Source: CAYRGY01 sp964424075 (GTDB lineage: Bacteria; Patescibacteriota; Gracilibacteria; UBA1369). Taken from it: DNA of 64,000 nucleotides. Shown one piece after another: positions 1-7,834 of the stretch. Every line of letters begins with the position of its first letter. The first letter of the stretch is position 1. The stretch is from contig CAYRGY010000006.1 of assembly GCA_964424075.1 (NCBI GenBank), forward strand, positions 1-64,000, read 5' to 3'. A program made the position numbers and the translations under genes. The notes beneath the pieces are model-generated. The model did not search any database, was not told where the DNA came from, and saw only the letters and a list, made by a program, of their open reading frames with translations.

Positions 1-160
1 ACCCGGCCCGCCTCACAAGAATCCACGCCTCACCCCGCCTAGAGCCCGGCGCACCTCGCCCGCCGCCCCAAACAACACGCCCCTCGCCTAGCCCCAAATC
101 GCGGCGCGAGCGAACACAACAGCTAGCGCCACAAGGCCTACGCTACCGCTCCGGCTGCGC
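1..160. other. GC-rich non-coding tract
   Basis: This stretch lies just beyond the pilC stop codon and is rich in G+C and very poor in T on the given strand, unlike the AT-leaning genes around it. I see no convincing open reading frame, tRNA or rRNA in it. It contains short GC-rich words that could form small hairpins, but no clear terminator. It could be a divergent intergenic element, a transcription-end region for the pilus operon, or poor sequence near a contig end. Confidence 0.4.
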
Positions 161-1438
161 CTACAACGTTTCTCCCAAATCGGTAAGCTGAATAATCGGC
201 AACATAATGGCCGCGACCAGGCCTCCTACAGTAATACCGACCAGCACAATAATCAAAGGTTCCATCACTTTGGTCAAAGCTTTGACGGCCTCATCTACTT
301 CTTCATCATAAAATCCGGCAACTTTTTCAGTTACATTTTCCAACTGGGCGGTCTGCTCTCCGACTTCAATCATATTCACGAGCATGGTTGGAAATAGCTT
401 TGAGGAAGATAGGTTTTCCGCCATGGGAATACCACTTTTCATGTCTTCAGCAGTAAGCAAAAAACGTCGACGATAAACTTCATTTCCTACCGCGGCGGCC
501 ACAATTTCCATAGATCTCACAATCGGCACACCTGAAGAAAGCAGATTACCGAATGAATGTGCAAACTTGGACAATAAGGATTTTCGTAGAAGCGGTCCAA
601 AAACTGGCATTGAAATCATAAAATAATCAAAGTAATAGCGGCCGGTTTTAGTGCGGATGGCTGCAATTATTCCACTAATCAATCCTACCAATCCACCCAG
701 CAAAATGTACCAATATCCTATTACAAAATCAGAAGCAGAAATTAAAATTTGTGTTGGCAACGGCAATTCCTTACCACTTTCAGTGAATAATTTCGAAATC
801 TGCGGAACTACCATGGTTAGCATCAACACAATGACGGCAAACATAATCAAAATGATTGCTGCCGGATAAATCATCGCCCCCTTAACCTTACCGGCGATTG
901 ACGCATTTTTTTCTAATTCTGAAGCCAAATCAAGCATGGTTTTATTAAGTTGTCCGGCTTCTTCTCCGGCTTGCACCGCCCCGATCTGAGCATCGTTGAA
1001 AATCTTGGGGTATTCCTGCATGGACAGAGACAAACTTTTACCTCCTTCTACAGATTTAGCCAGCGCAAACATAGTACGTGCGAGCTTAGGTTTCTTTTCC
1101 CATTGCACCCCTAGTGTATTCAAAGACTTAATCAAGGGAATACCGGCATTAATCATCACAGCCAATAAGCGGAAAGTTGTAGCCAAATCTCGAGTTGAGA
1201 CACCATTCATTTCAATAACCCACTCATTGAAACGATTATAAGTATCAATAAACCAGTTACCGGTTAAATTTGTGATACCTTTATCTTTATGCAAAAAAAT
1301 GCGCTCAACCTGCTTTTGGTCACCGCCAATCTCCATCACAATTCCTTCCTCGCCTGCCTTTTTTTGTCCGCCTTTCAGCTCGAAGGTTTCCTTACCTTCT
1401 ATGTCCCGAAAGAACCCTTTTGATTGTTTTACTGCCAT
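161..1438 (-). CDS. pilC: Type IV pilus inner-membrane platform protein PilC (GspF family)
   Basis: This is the integral-membrane platform of the type IV pilus or type II secretion machine, on which the PilB motor acts to assemble pilin subunits. The 425-residue length fits the family. Two GspF domains are visible (about residues 85-210 and 285-410), each with the family pattern of a helical cytoplasmic bundle followed by hydrophobic segments near 190-215, 240-265 and 390-415. The first 60 residues are hydrophilic. The gene follows pilB after 5 nt in the same direction and is the last gene of the pilus operon that starts near 5510. The stop is TAG. Assignment to PilC and not GspF rests on the neighbouring PilN/PilO-like genes. 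Confidence 0.93.
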   Translation of the reverse strand: MAVKQSKGFFRDIEGKETFELKGGQKKAGEEGIVMEIGGDQKQVERIFLHKDKGITNLTGNWFIDTYNRFNEWVIEMNGVSTRDLATTFRLLAVMINAGIPLIKSLNTLGVQWEKKPKLARTMFALAKSVEGGKSLSLSMQEYPKIFNDAQIGAVQAGEEAGQLNKTMLDLASELEKNASIAGKVKGAMIYPAAIILIMFAVIVLMLTMVVPQISKLFTESGKELPLPTQILISASDFVIGYWYILLGGLVGLISGIIAAIRTKTGRYYFDYFMISMPVFGPLLRKSLLSKFAHSFGNLLSSGVPIVRSMEIVAAAVGNEVYRRRFLLTAEDMKSGIPMAENLSSSKLFPTMLVNMIEVGEQTAQLENVTEKVAGFYDEEVDEAVKALTKVMEPLIIVLVGITVGGLVAAIMLPIIQLTDLGETL

Positions 1439-1443
1439 TTTAT

Positions 1444-3003
1444 TTATTCATTAAATTCCATTTTTTTAGCTACACGATAGACTTCTTCTAGTGAAGTTGT
1501 ACCTTGTATAGCTGTAATCACACCTGCCTGTTCCAAAGTTGTCATGCCGTCTTTCATCGCTTGTTTTTCAATCTCTATAGCTGAATTATGATCTACAATT
1601 AGCTTACGAATTGCATTATTCATACGCATAATTTCATAGAGACCGACACGTCCTTTATAGCCGGCATTTTCGCATTCAGCACATCCCACGGCTTCATAAA
1701 AAACCGGATTTTTCAATTGGTCTTCCGTTAGTAGATATTTAGGCCCAAGTGTATCCAAAGCAGTCTTTATGCGCTTAGCCACAATTTCATCAGGCTGATG
1801 CGGTTTTTTACACTTGTCACAAAGTCGACGCACCAAGCGTTGCGCAATGATTAGCTCAATTGAAGCTGCCATTAAGAATCCCGGTACACCCAGATTATCA
1901 ATACGAGTTAAAGTTTCCACAGCACTATTGGTGTGAATTGTTGAGAATACCAAGTGACCCGTCAGTGAAGCTTCAATCGCAATTTGAATAGTCTCTTTAT
2001 CACGAATTTCACCGACCATAATAATGTCCGGATCCTGACGAAGGGCGGTTCTAAGCCCCGATGCAAAGGTATAATCAATATCAGGATGCACCTGCGACTG
2101 ATTAAGCCCGTCCATCTGGATTTCCACCGGATCTTCGATGGTCATAATATTCACCTTAATATCATTCAATCTCTGCAAACTTGAATACAAAGTTGTTGTC
2201 TTTCCCGAACCGGTCGGTCCGGTAGTAAGAATAATTCCATTGGGCAATTCCAAAGCTTCTTTAAGCAGTCCGAAATTATGCTCATCCAGACCAAGCTTCG
2301 GTAAATCGGGGATCTCTCGAGATCTATCCTGAATACGCATTACAATCTTTTCGCCATTGACAGTAGGCAGTGAAGAAACACGCAAATCCATCTCCCGATT
2401 ATCCTTGGTAGTCACCTCACAGCGACCATCTTGTGGAATTCTTTGTTCATCAATTTTCAAATTGGACATAATCTTCACACGTGAAACCACCGCCGGATGC
2501 AGATTCAAGGGATACTCGACTATTTGACGCAAAACACCATCCACACGATAGCGAATACGCACCGTGTAGGCTTCCGGCTCAATATGAATATCCGAAGACC
2601 TCAAATCCAGAGCATAACTAATCACTGAAAGTACCATTTGCGGAATATTGCCCGCCAAAATGGCTTCCTGAAGCTGTTGCAATTTTTCGTCCGGGTTATC
2701 GTTTTCAGCTTGCACAGGGGCAGGAGCTGCCGCTTGCTGTTCTACAGCTGGAGCGGGAGTCGCCGGTTGGGCAATTGGTTGTGCAGCTTGAGGAGCAGCT
2801 TCGGCAGTTTCTGGTAGAGCATCTGTTGGAGCAGGCTGCGCAGATGCTTGCGCTTGCAAATCCACCGGTTCGGCAGGTGCTTGGGGACGCACTTCTTCAG
2901 CTGGCACAGTTGCCGACATAATCGGGACTGGACCTGCATTTTCCGCTGCCTCTTGAGCCTGAACTGCTGCAGCATCTAATTGTGTATTGTCTTGATCAGC
3001 CAT
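1444..3003 (-). CDS. pilB: Type IV pilus assembly ATPase PilB (GspE family)
   Basis: This is the hexameric cytoplasmic ATPase that powers pilus extension. Residues 262-270 form the Walker A loop (GPTGSGKTT). An Asp-box/Walker B region follows near 335-345 (GEIRDKET), then a His-box (STIHTNSA). A C-terminal four-cysteine zinc site is visible (CDKC and CAEC pairs), typical of PilB/GspE extension motors and absent from PilT retraction motors. The first roughly 105 residues are an Ala/Pro/Gln-rich low-complexity extension that replaces the usual N1 domain, so the protein is an N1-truncated PilB with a disordered tail. It lies 5 nt from pilC and 2 nt from the PilO-like gene. No separate pilT is seen in the window. 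Confidence 0.95.
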   Translation of the reverse strand: MADQDNTQLDAAAVQAQEAAENAGPVPIMSATVPAEEVRPQAPAEPVDLQAQASAQPAPTDALPETAEAAPQAAQPIAQPATPAPAVEQQAAAPAPVQAENDNPDEKLQQLQEAILAGNIPQMVLSVISYALDLRSSDIHIEPEAYTVRIRYRVDGVLRQIVEYPLNLHPAVVSRVKIMSNLKIDEQRIPQDGRCEVTTKDNREMDLRVSSLPTVNGEKIVMRIQDRSREIPDLPKLGLDEHNFGLLKEALELPNGIILTTGPTGSGKTTTLYSSLQRLNDIKVNIMTIEDPVEIQMDGLNQSQVHPDIDYTFASGLRTALRQDPDIIMVGEIRDKETIQIAIEASLTGHLVFSTIHTNSAVETLTRIDNLGVPGFLMAASIELIIAQRLVRRLCDKCKKPHQPDEIVAKRIKTALDTLGPKYLLTEDQLKNPVFYEAVGCAECENAGYKGRVGLYEIMRMNNAIRKLIVDHNSAIEIEKQAMKDGMTTLEQAGVITAIQGTTSLEEVYRVAKKMEFNE

Positions 3004-3005
3004 TT

Positions 3006-3650
3006 CTAAGCTTCATTATTAGCTGGTTTCTGAAAATAAGCATTCATTGATAGTGATGCATTCACAGATGTTTCGATATCACCTTGTTCATTTTCTTCCT
3101 CACGATAACTCAAACTGATTGAGTTAATTTCCAAAATCCGATCCGGTTGAACTAATTCACCGGTTCTTTCTACATATTGAAGGAATTCCTTAAATTTATC
3201 TTCTTGGGCAGTTAATGAAAGAGAAAAGGGGAGCACTGCGTATTCCGCTTCTTCCTGAATTATAGGATTCTGAAAACTAATATCACTCAGGAATATGTCA
3301 TCTACATTCCCGATACTCTTAAATACATTATCCAAATCACGAGCCAATTCGGTATAATCTTCATTGGGGGGATATATACTATTAATAGTATCAACTATAT
3401 CCTGATTTGTAGACTCAAAATCTTTCTGTAAATTATTTAAATCATTGCTAACCTGCGATTCTTTAATCTGCAATTTCTCCAGATTTTGTTCAGTCTGACT
3501 CGCAGCAGCTTGAGTAATCTGATATTCCATAAATCCGGTAACCCCAAAATATCCGCCTACACCGACAATTACCAGGATTGCTATAAATATAGCGGTAATT
3601 TTCTTCGATATGGCCTTCTTTGAGTCTGATTTTTTCTTTATTTTAGGCAT
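3006..3650 (-). CDS. PilO-like type IV pilus alignment protein
   Basis: This 214-residue protein has a Lys-rich cytoplasmic start, one membrane segment (about residues 18-40), a coiled coil (about 45-115) and a C-terminal alpha/beta domain. That is the architecture of PilO/GspM, the periplasmic-side alignment component that pairs with PilN. I identify it from architecture and position, between a PilN-like gene and pilB, rather than from a diagnostic motif. It is spaced 2 nt from pilB and 18 nt from the PilN-like gene, so it is almost certainly cotranscribed. An alternative is a generic single-span coiled-coil protein. Confidence 0.7.
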   Translation of the reverse strand: MPKIKKKSDSKKAISKKITAIFIAILVIVGVGGYFGVTGFMEYQITQAAASQTEQNLEKLQIKESQVSNDLNNLQKDFESTNQDIVDTINSIYPPNEDYTELARDLDNVFKSIGNVDDIFLSDISFQNPIIQEEAEYAVLPFSLSLTAQEDKFKEFLQYVERTGELVQPDRILEINSISLSYREEENEQGDIETSVNASLSMNAYFQKPANNEA

Positions 3651-3668
3651 AATAATATTATTTAATTT

Positions 3669-5510
3669 TTATGAACGTCTTACTGGCTGAATTGCCGAGC
3701 CGGAGTTTTCTTCATTTTCTGCATCCGTGACATCTTCAGCAGCTTCTTCTTCCACTACCTCTTCTTCCACGGGCTCTTCTGTCACGGGCTCTTCTGTCAC
3801 GGGCTCTTCTGTCACGGGCTCTTCAACCGGAGCCTCTTGATCAGGAGTCGGTGTAATAGTTGGTGTTGATGTAGGCCCACTGGATACAATCGGAATTGCA
3901 TCTTCATCCAGAACATTGAATTCCAAGCTGAAATTCATGCTGTATGTTTCGTCACCCAATTCATTTGCAGATAATGTTAGGGGATATGATCGGTTCACAG
4001 CATTTTTAAATTCTGCTGAGCGATTAAAGTCGTCCACTAATTCCGAAACTATATGACGATTTACTCCCGTTCTGGTCATATTCATTCCTGATACTGATAC
4101 ACGACCTGAGCTATTACTGAAATCATAGCTACGGAAAGTAGTTTCACTTCCTTCTTGGCGATTGGCGCTGTCTTTATTATTTTTAATTCTTTCAATTGCC
4201 GCCAACACTTTTGACCATTTAATTCTTCTGTTTTTAATTTCATTGATTATTGCTAAGTCCACTTTGGTTGAAGTCAAAAGATCTTCAATATTTTCTCGTA
4301 TTTGTGCTTTTTCTGCCGGATCACTAGTTTCAAAAAGTGTACTCAATTGATTTTCAAATTCTGCCGCATCAGTAGAGCGTAGGGCTGTAATCAACTGATT
4401 ATTTCCTGCCAATTTCGCTGCATTGTCAAAAAAAGCAATTTCTTGTTTATCGGCTTCATCTATTCCGCCGGCAGCTTTGATATATTCTTCCTTGTCTTTA
4501 AATATTGCCTGTTTTGCAGCTGTTACAGCTTCATTTCCCAGTACTGCTTCAGTTTTCTCTTCTTCAGCTCTGGTTGGGAAAGTATCCACCACAACAGGTT
4601 GAGTCAAAGCGCTCTTGGCGCCTGTCAGCAATCTTGGTAACTCAATTTTAGCCTCATTCACTGCCGCCAAAATCGGTGCTTGCCTATTAACATTTCTCGG
4701 ATCATTAAAGCGCTCCACATTATCAAAATACTTGGAAGCTTCAATACCGAATTGATTCAAATAAAGTTGCCCAATCAACATATTACTTTTATTGATTCTG
4801 GACTGAAAAGTTCTCATCTCTTCATTTGCTCTGGTCAGGCTATTAGTCAAATTATTCTCAAAAGGTATATCAACTACTCCAGCAAAAGAAATACCAGGTG
4901 AAAGTTGATAAAATAAGAAACCGTTGAATCCCAGCACTACTAAAAGTACTAAAATCAGGAACATTTGAGCATTCCTTAGTTTTCTTTTTGCTTTTTTTAT
5001 TCCTTCAATTTCAACAGATTTCCTTAAAATACCGCCTCCTTTAAGGATTCTATCGGCTTCCGATTTCTCAATGGCTTTCTTTTGATCGGAAATATTTTGC
5101 ACCAATTTACTGGCCCCGGATTTTTGCTGAAGCGAGGAACTTGAATAAAAATCCGTGGTATCAGCTTTTGCAGTAGCAGCCGGAGTGGGATTTGAGGCAG
5201 CAGGCGATCCTCCCAGGTCAATTTTCTTGGGAGTATCAGCTTGAGAAGCAGTCATCGCAGTCGTCTGCGCCTTATCTTCTTTCTTTATTTCCGGAACCGC
5301 CGCTCCCCAAGCAGCACTTGGCTTGCTAGGCGCGATACCTCCCGGAGCAGGCTTAGCAGCTTCCACCGGTTTTGGCGCTTCAGTATTCTTCAAATCATCT
5401 TTATTGATGTTCAAAGAAACAACCTGTGGGGCAGCTTGTTTAGGACCCAAATCCAAAGTCTTAGGCTGATTGTCTTGGGCATTTTGATTTGTATTTGTAT
5501 TTTCAGGCAT
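3669..5510 (-). CDS. PilN-like pilus assembly protein with long N- and C-terminal extensions
   Basis: This is the first gene of the pilus operon and encodes 613 residues. The N-terminal 130 residues are Pro/Ala/Lys-rich and probably disordered. One membrane segment lies near 180-200 (hydrophobic run ending in FLFYQL). The rest is extracytoplasmic: a helical region, then a domain near 465-545 with the PilN/GspL-type pattern in which an SGxx motif is followed by a helix and a beta strand carrying FSLEFNV. The tail is acidic, with repeats of the unit EEPVT encoded by a 15-bp tandem repeat, and ends in a short basic tip. A normal PilN is about 200 residues, so this is greatly enlarged. Its translation starts 26 nt from the -10 box of a good promoter, with no Shine-Dalgarno. 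Confidence 0.65.
   Translation of the reverse strand: MPENTNTNQNAQDNQPKTLDLGPKQAAPQVVSLNINKDDLKNTEAPKPVEAAKPAPGGIAPSKPSAAWGAAVPEIKKEDKAQTTAMTASQADTPKKIDLGGSPAASNPTPAATAKADTTDFYSSSSLQQKSGASKLVQNISDQKKAIEKSEADRILKGGGILRKSVEIEGIKKAKRKLRNAQMFLILVLLVVLGFNGFLFYQLSPGISFAGVVDIPFENNLTNSLTRANEEMRTFQSRINKSNMLIGQLYLNQFGIEASKYFDNVERFNDPRNVNRQAPILAAVNEAKIELPRLLTGAKSALTQPVVVDTFPTRAEEEKTEAVLGNEAVTAAKQAIFKDKEEYIKAAGGIDEADKQEIAFFDNAAKLAGNNQLITALRSTDAAEFENQLSTLFETSDPAEKAQIRENIEDLLTSTKVDLAIINEIKNRRIKWSKVLAAIERIKNNKDSANRQEGSETTFRSYDFSNSSGRVSVSGMNMTRTGVNRHIVSELVDDFNRSAEFKNAVNRSYPLTLSANELGDETYSMNFSLEFNVLDEDAIPIVSSGPTSTPTITPTPDQEAPVEEPVTEEPVTEEPVTEEPVEEEVVEEEAAEDVTDAENEENSGSAIQPVRRS
3771..3824. repeat. 15-bp tandem repeat encoding EEPVT units
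   Basis: Three exact copies of the 15-bp unit gggctcttctgtcac lie at 3771-3785, 3786-3800 and 3801-3815, followed by a partial fourth copy. They encode an acidic Glu/Pro/Val/Thr repeat in the tail of the PilN-like protein. Exact nucleotide identity suggests recent expansion or contraction by slippage. Confidence 0.9.
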
Positions 5511-5536
5511 GTTTTATGCATAAATATTATCCAATT

Positions 5537-5565
5537 ATTATAGCAAAAAAACGTCCCCAGGTAAA
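5537..5565 (-). promoter_or_regulatory. Promoter of the pilus operon
   Basis: On the minus strand there is a consensus -10 box TATAAT (5537-5542) and a -35 box TTTACC (5560-5565) separated by 17 bp, ending 26 bp before the ATG of the PilN-like gene. Predicted from sequence only. Confidence 0.75.
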
Positions 5566-5648
5566 GCACGCCCAGGCAAATTCTCAAGGCTGCCACTTGA
5601 CAAGTCTAAAAAACATCCCTTTACCCATGCCCGGGCAGCCCAAATCGG

Positions 5649-5750
5649 CTAAGCCTTGACTTGGATAAATATAAAATAGCTGACTCCGGTTGCCATTATA
5701 ACGAACAGCACCCCGGTAATCACCAAAATCGACTTCCCATCATTACTCAT
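5649..5750 (-). CDS. Possible 33-residue single-span membrane peptide
   Basis: A short open frame begins at an ATG, encodes MSNDGKS, a hydrophobic stretch long enough to cross the membrane (about residues 8-29), and a short polar end, then stops at TAG. It sits just beyond the rplJL terminator. There is no Shine-Dalgarno, but that is usual in this window. No separate promoter is obvious, so it would depend on read-through past the terminator. It may be a chance open frame. Confidence 0.3.
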   Translation of the reverse strand: MSNDGKSILVITGVLFVIMATGVSYFIFIQVKA

Positions 5751-5751
5751 C

Positions 5752-5783
5752 AAAAAAGCCCCACCCTTAAGCCGGGTAGGGCT
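5752..5783 (-). terminator. Rho-independent terminator of rplJL
   Basis: On the minus strand a 10-bp stem (5774-5783 with 5757-5766, one G-U pair) with a 7-nt loop is followed by a run of six T. It lies 20 bp beyond the rplL stop codon. Confidence 0.85.
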
Positions 5784-5803
5784 CTTCATTTAGTGCAATG
5801 CGA

Positions 5804-6214
5804 TTACTTGAATTCTACAGTAGCGCCAGCTTCTTCCAATTGCTTTTTGAGGTCTTCAGCCTCAGCTTTTGGTATATTTTCCTTAACTTCCTTAGGAGCG
5901 CTGTCTACGATGTCCTTAGCTTCTTTAAGGCCAAGTCCTGTGATTTCACGTACAACCTTAATCACAGCAATCTTCTGACCACCTGCAGATACTAGCACAA
6001 CGTTTACGTTTGCATTGTCGTCTCCACCAGCATCATCTCCGCCACCAGCATCAGGTGCAGCAGCTAAAGCGACAGGAGCAGCAGCGCTTACTCCAAATTT
6101 GTCTTCCATAGCTTTTACCAAGTTCGCCAAGTCAAGAACTGATAGCTTCTCAACTGCGTCTAGGATTTTTTCCGCATCAGCGGATAATTTTACTTCTGTT
6201 GTTTCTTCAGCCAT
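5804..6214 (-). CDS. rplL: 50S ribosomal protein L7/L12
   Basis: This is the acidic stalk protein of the large ribosomal subunit that recruits translation GTPases. The 136-residue sequence shows the helical N-terminal dimerisation domain, an Ala/Gly/Asp-rich hinge (about residues 45-65) and the conserved C-terminal domain with KIAVIKVVREITGLGLKEAK. The hinge is Gly/Asp-rich. The gene is 26 nt downstream of rplJ and is followed by a strong terminator. The start is the ATG of MAEETTEV. Confidence 0.97.
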   Translation of the reverse strand: MAEETTEVKLSADAEKILDAVEKLSVLDLANLVKAMEDKFGVSAAAPVALAAAPDAGGGDDAGGDDNANVNVVLVSAGGQKIAVIKVVREITGLGLKEAKDIVDSAPKEVKENIPKAEAEDLKKQLEEAGATVEFK

Positions 6215-6240
6215 TTTTAATATGGTTAAAAAATAATTAT

Positions 6241-6783
6241 TTATTCAGATTTATTTGCTCGCACAGCATCCAATGTTCGAACAAAGCCTGACATAACTCC
6301 GTGCAGCACTCCATAAAAGCCTTGAATAGGAGCTTTCATTGTGCCGACAAGTTGAGCCAGAAGTTGTTCACGTCCTGGTAAGCTGGCAATTTGCATAGCC
6401 TCAGCTTTACTTAAAACTCTGCCATCAATCATTCCACCGGTTAAAGTGAGTTTTTCACCTTTTTCATCAGTGAATTCCTTACTCAGAGTCTTGATGACTT
6501 TTGCCGGAGTGACCACATCATCGTAACCAAAAGCGGTTCCGATAGGGCCTTCCATAGAGTCGTCAGAAAGCTCAGGCATGTTTAGATGTTTAGCAGCCAA
6601 TTTTAGCAGAGTCTTCTTGGCGACAACAAAATCTATCCCTTGTTCGTGCAATTTACGACGCAAACTGGCGGACTGCTTTACTGATAGACCGCTGTTTTTT
6701 GCAAAATAAATTGCGCTAGCTTTGGATAGTTTTGCCTCCAAGTCCTGCAAAATTTGCTCCTTTTTCTGTCTAGTGATAGCCAT
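6241..6783 (-). CDS. rplJ: 50S ribosomal protein L10
   Basis: L10 anchors the L7/L12 stalk dimers on the ribosome. I place the start at the ATG of MAITRQKKEQ (6783), because L10 proteins normally begin with this type of sequence; an upstream in-frame start at 6813 would add ten atypical residues. The resulting length of 180 fits the family. Conserved features include the RRKLHEQGIDFVVAKKTLL segment and the GPIGTAFGYDD region. It is cotranscribed with rplL and preceded by an L10-type RNA leader. Confidence 0.95.
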   Translation of the reverse strand: MAITRQKKEQILQDLEAKLSKASAIYFAKNSGLSVKQSASLRRKLHEQGIDFVVAKKTLLKLAAKHLNMPELSDDSMEGPIGTAFGYDDVVTPAKVIKTLSKEFTDEKGEKLTLTGGMIDGRVLSKAEAMQIASLPGREQLLAQLVGTMKAPIQGFYGVLHGVMSGFVRTLDAVRANKSE

Positions 6784-6876
6784 AAGCTTAGCTTTAAAAA
6801 AAATTCTCAACATGCCATTTGACAGTTGAGACGATTTTGGATTGCGGCCTTGAGGAGTCGCTATAAACCATTATTT

Positions 6877-6932
6877 ACGTCTCGGCGGGATTTATAAGCC
6901 AGGCACCGGCTAGACCACACTGTCTCTGACGC
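6877..6932 (-). promoter_or_regulatory. L10-type ribosomal protein leader (autoregulatory RNA)
   Basis: Upstream of rplJ the minus-strand RNA contains the L10-leader elements GAGACAG, GGTGCC, a TATAAATCC segment and CCGCCGAGACG. A closing helix pairs GCGTC (6928-6932) with GACGT (6877-6881). In other bacteria this RNA binds the L10-L12 complex to repress rplJL translation. Identified by motif order and position. Confidence 0.7.
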
Positions 6933-6939
6933 GCCTAAA

Positions 6940-6966
6940 TTTATAAGACTAACGACACAATGTCAA
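6940..6966 (-). promoter_or_regulatory. Promoter of rplJL
   Basis: On the minus strand a perfect -35 TTGACA (6961-6966) and a -10 TATAAA (6940-6945) are 15 bp apart; shifting the -10 to TAAATT gives 17 bp. The transcript would begin just before the L10 leader. Confidence 0.7.
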
Positions 6967-7014
6967 CTATTTCTTTTTTTTCTTCTTTTTACCATTTACT
7001 GCCTTTTTTATTTT

Positions 7015-7140
7015 TTATAATATATCGATAAAGCTGGGTCCATATCCTTCATAGAGATTATTGATTCGACTAACTTTGGGATTGGGGACAGCTGGTATCA
7101 CAGCTTTATCACTCTCGATCTTTTTAGTAGCGAGTTTCAT
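7015..7140 (-). CDS. Possible 41-residue small protein upstream of rplJ
   Basis: This short frame begins MKLATKKIESDK and ends YGPSFIDIL before TAA. A promoter with TTGACA and CATAAA lies 26 bp upstream, which supports transcription. I do not recognise the product. The frame stays open for 15 more codons after the TAA and these are strongly Lys-rich, then meets TAG; that looks like the basic tail of a nucleic-acid-binding protein. Either the gene ends at 7015 or the tail is a decayed or read-through extension. It could also be a leader peptide. Confidence 0.4.
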   Translation of the reverse strand: MKLATKKIESDKAVIPAVPNPKVSRINNLYEGYGPSFIDIL

Positions 7141-7165
7141 AGTCAAAATTAAAATACAACTACGA

Positions 7166-7193
7166 TTTATGGCAATCAGTATTGTATTGTCAA
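7166..7193 (-). promoter_or_regulatory. Promoter reading toward the 41-residue ORF
   Basis: Minus-strand TTGACA (7188-7193) and CATAAA (7166-7171) with a 16-bp spacer. It overlaps the plus-strand promoter at 7182-7210, so the two would compete. Confidence 0.6.
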
Positions 7194-7210
7194 TCAAAAT
7201 ACGCTATAGA
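7182..7210 (+). promoter_or_regulatory. Promoter of the 7220 ORF and miaA
   Basis: TTGTAT (7182-7187) and TATAGA (7205-7210) are 17 bp apart. The predicted start site, near 7217, is only a few bases before the ATG at 7220, so the mRNA may be leaderless. Confidence 0.5.
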
Positions 7211-7219
7211 AATTTTATT

Positions 7220-7834
7220 ATGAAAAAATCAATACATTCACCCGAAATCAGAGGAGAGTCGGTCATAAAACATGTCAGGGCTCAAAACGAAAAGGGGAAA
7301 TATTCAATATTTGCTTTAAACCAAGTCAATACTGACCCTCGGTTGTCACACACTCAAATCGAATCATTTCATCAAATTCTCCAGAATCATCAGCTAGATT
7401 CTTCTTTTTTTGACTATCAATCAAAGCTAGCCAGAAGAATAGTGCAAATAACCCGCAACCGAGCATTGGAGCAAGTGGAAGCCAAATTTGATATTCCCAA
7501 GCATTTGGAATCCAACATAACAATATTTCCCTATCAAACAGCCTATGCATCAGGAGAGCAAGACTTTTTCAATGATCAAGGCTATCAAGAGATAGATTCT
7601 GAATTCCTGGATTTTATTGCTTTGCAAAGATCCATTCTAATTCCAGTCTATATGGAATATTTTGAGGAGGACTGGAGAGCGCACTTTGCCATTGAGATTA
7701 ATCCCCGATTAACTCGAGATGAAATTCGCTATCGTCTCCATAGCTATTTCTATTTATGCAAACTAGCTTATCGACATGAGTTACCATCTAGTAGAGCAGA
7801 TCAGGAATTGGTTAAAACAGACACAGTCCACTGA
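7220..7834 (+). CDS. Hypothetical protein upstream of miaA
   Basis: I do not recognise this protein. I chose the ATG at 7220 (MKKSIHSPEI), because an earlier in-frame start at 7061 would add a hydrophobic, AT-rich segment that overlaps the promoter. The 204-residue product is soluble, rich in aromatic and charged residues, and has no signal peptide. A central part (YQTAYASGEQDFFN) and a C-terminal helical region (YLCKLAYRHELP) look folded. It overlaps miaA by 59 nt in another frame, so the two are probably translated from one transcript. Function unknown. Confidence 0.65.
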   Translation: MKKSIHSPEIRGESVIKHVRAQNEKGKYSIFALNQVNTDPRLSHTQIESFHQILQNHQLDSSFFDYQSKLARRIVQITRNRALEQVEAKFDIPKHLESNITIFPYQTAYASGEQDFFNDQGYQEIDSEFLDFIALQRSILIPVYMEYFEEDWRAHFAIEINPRLTRDEIRYRLHSYFYLCKLAYRHELPSSRADQELVKTDTVH

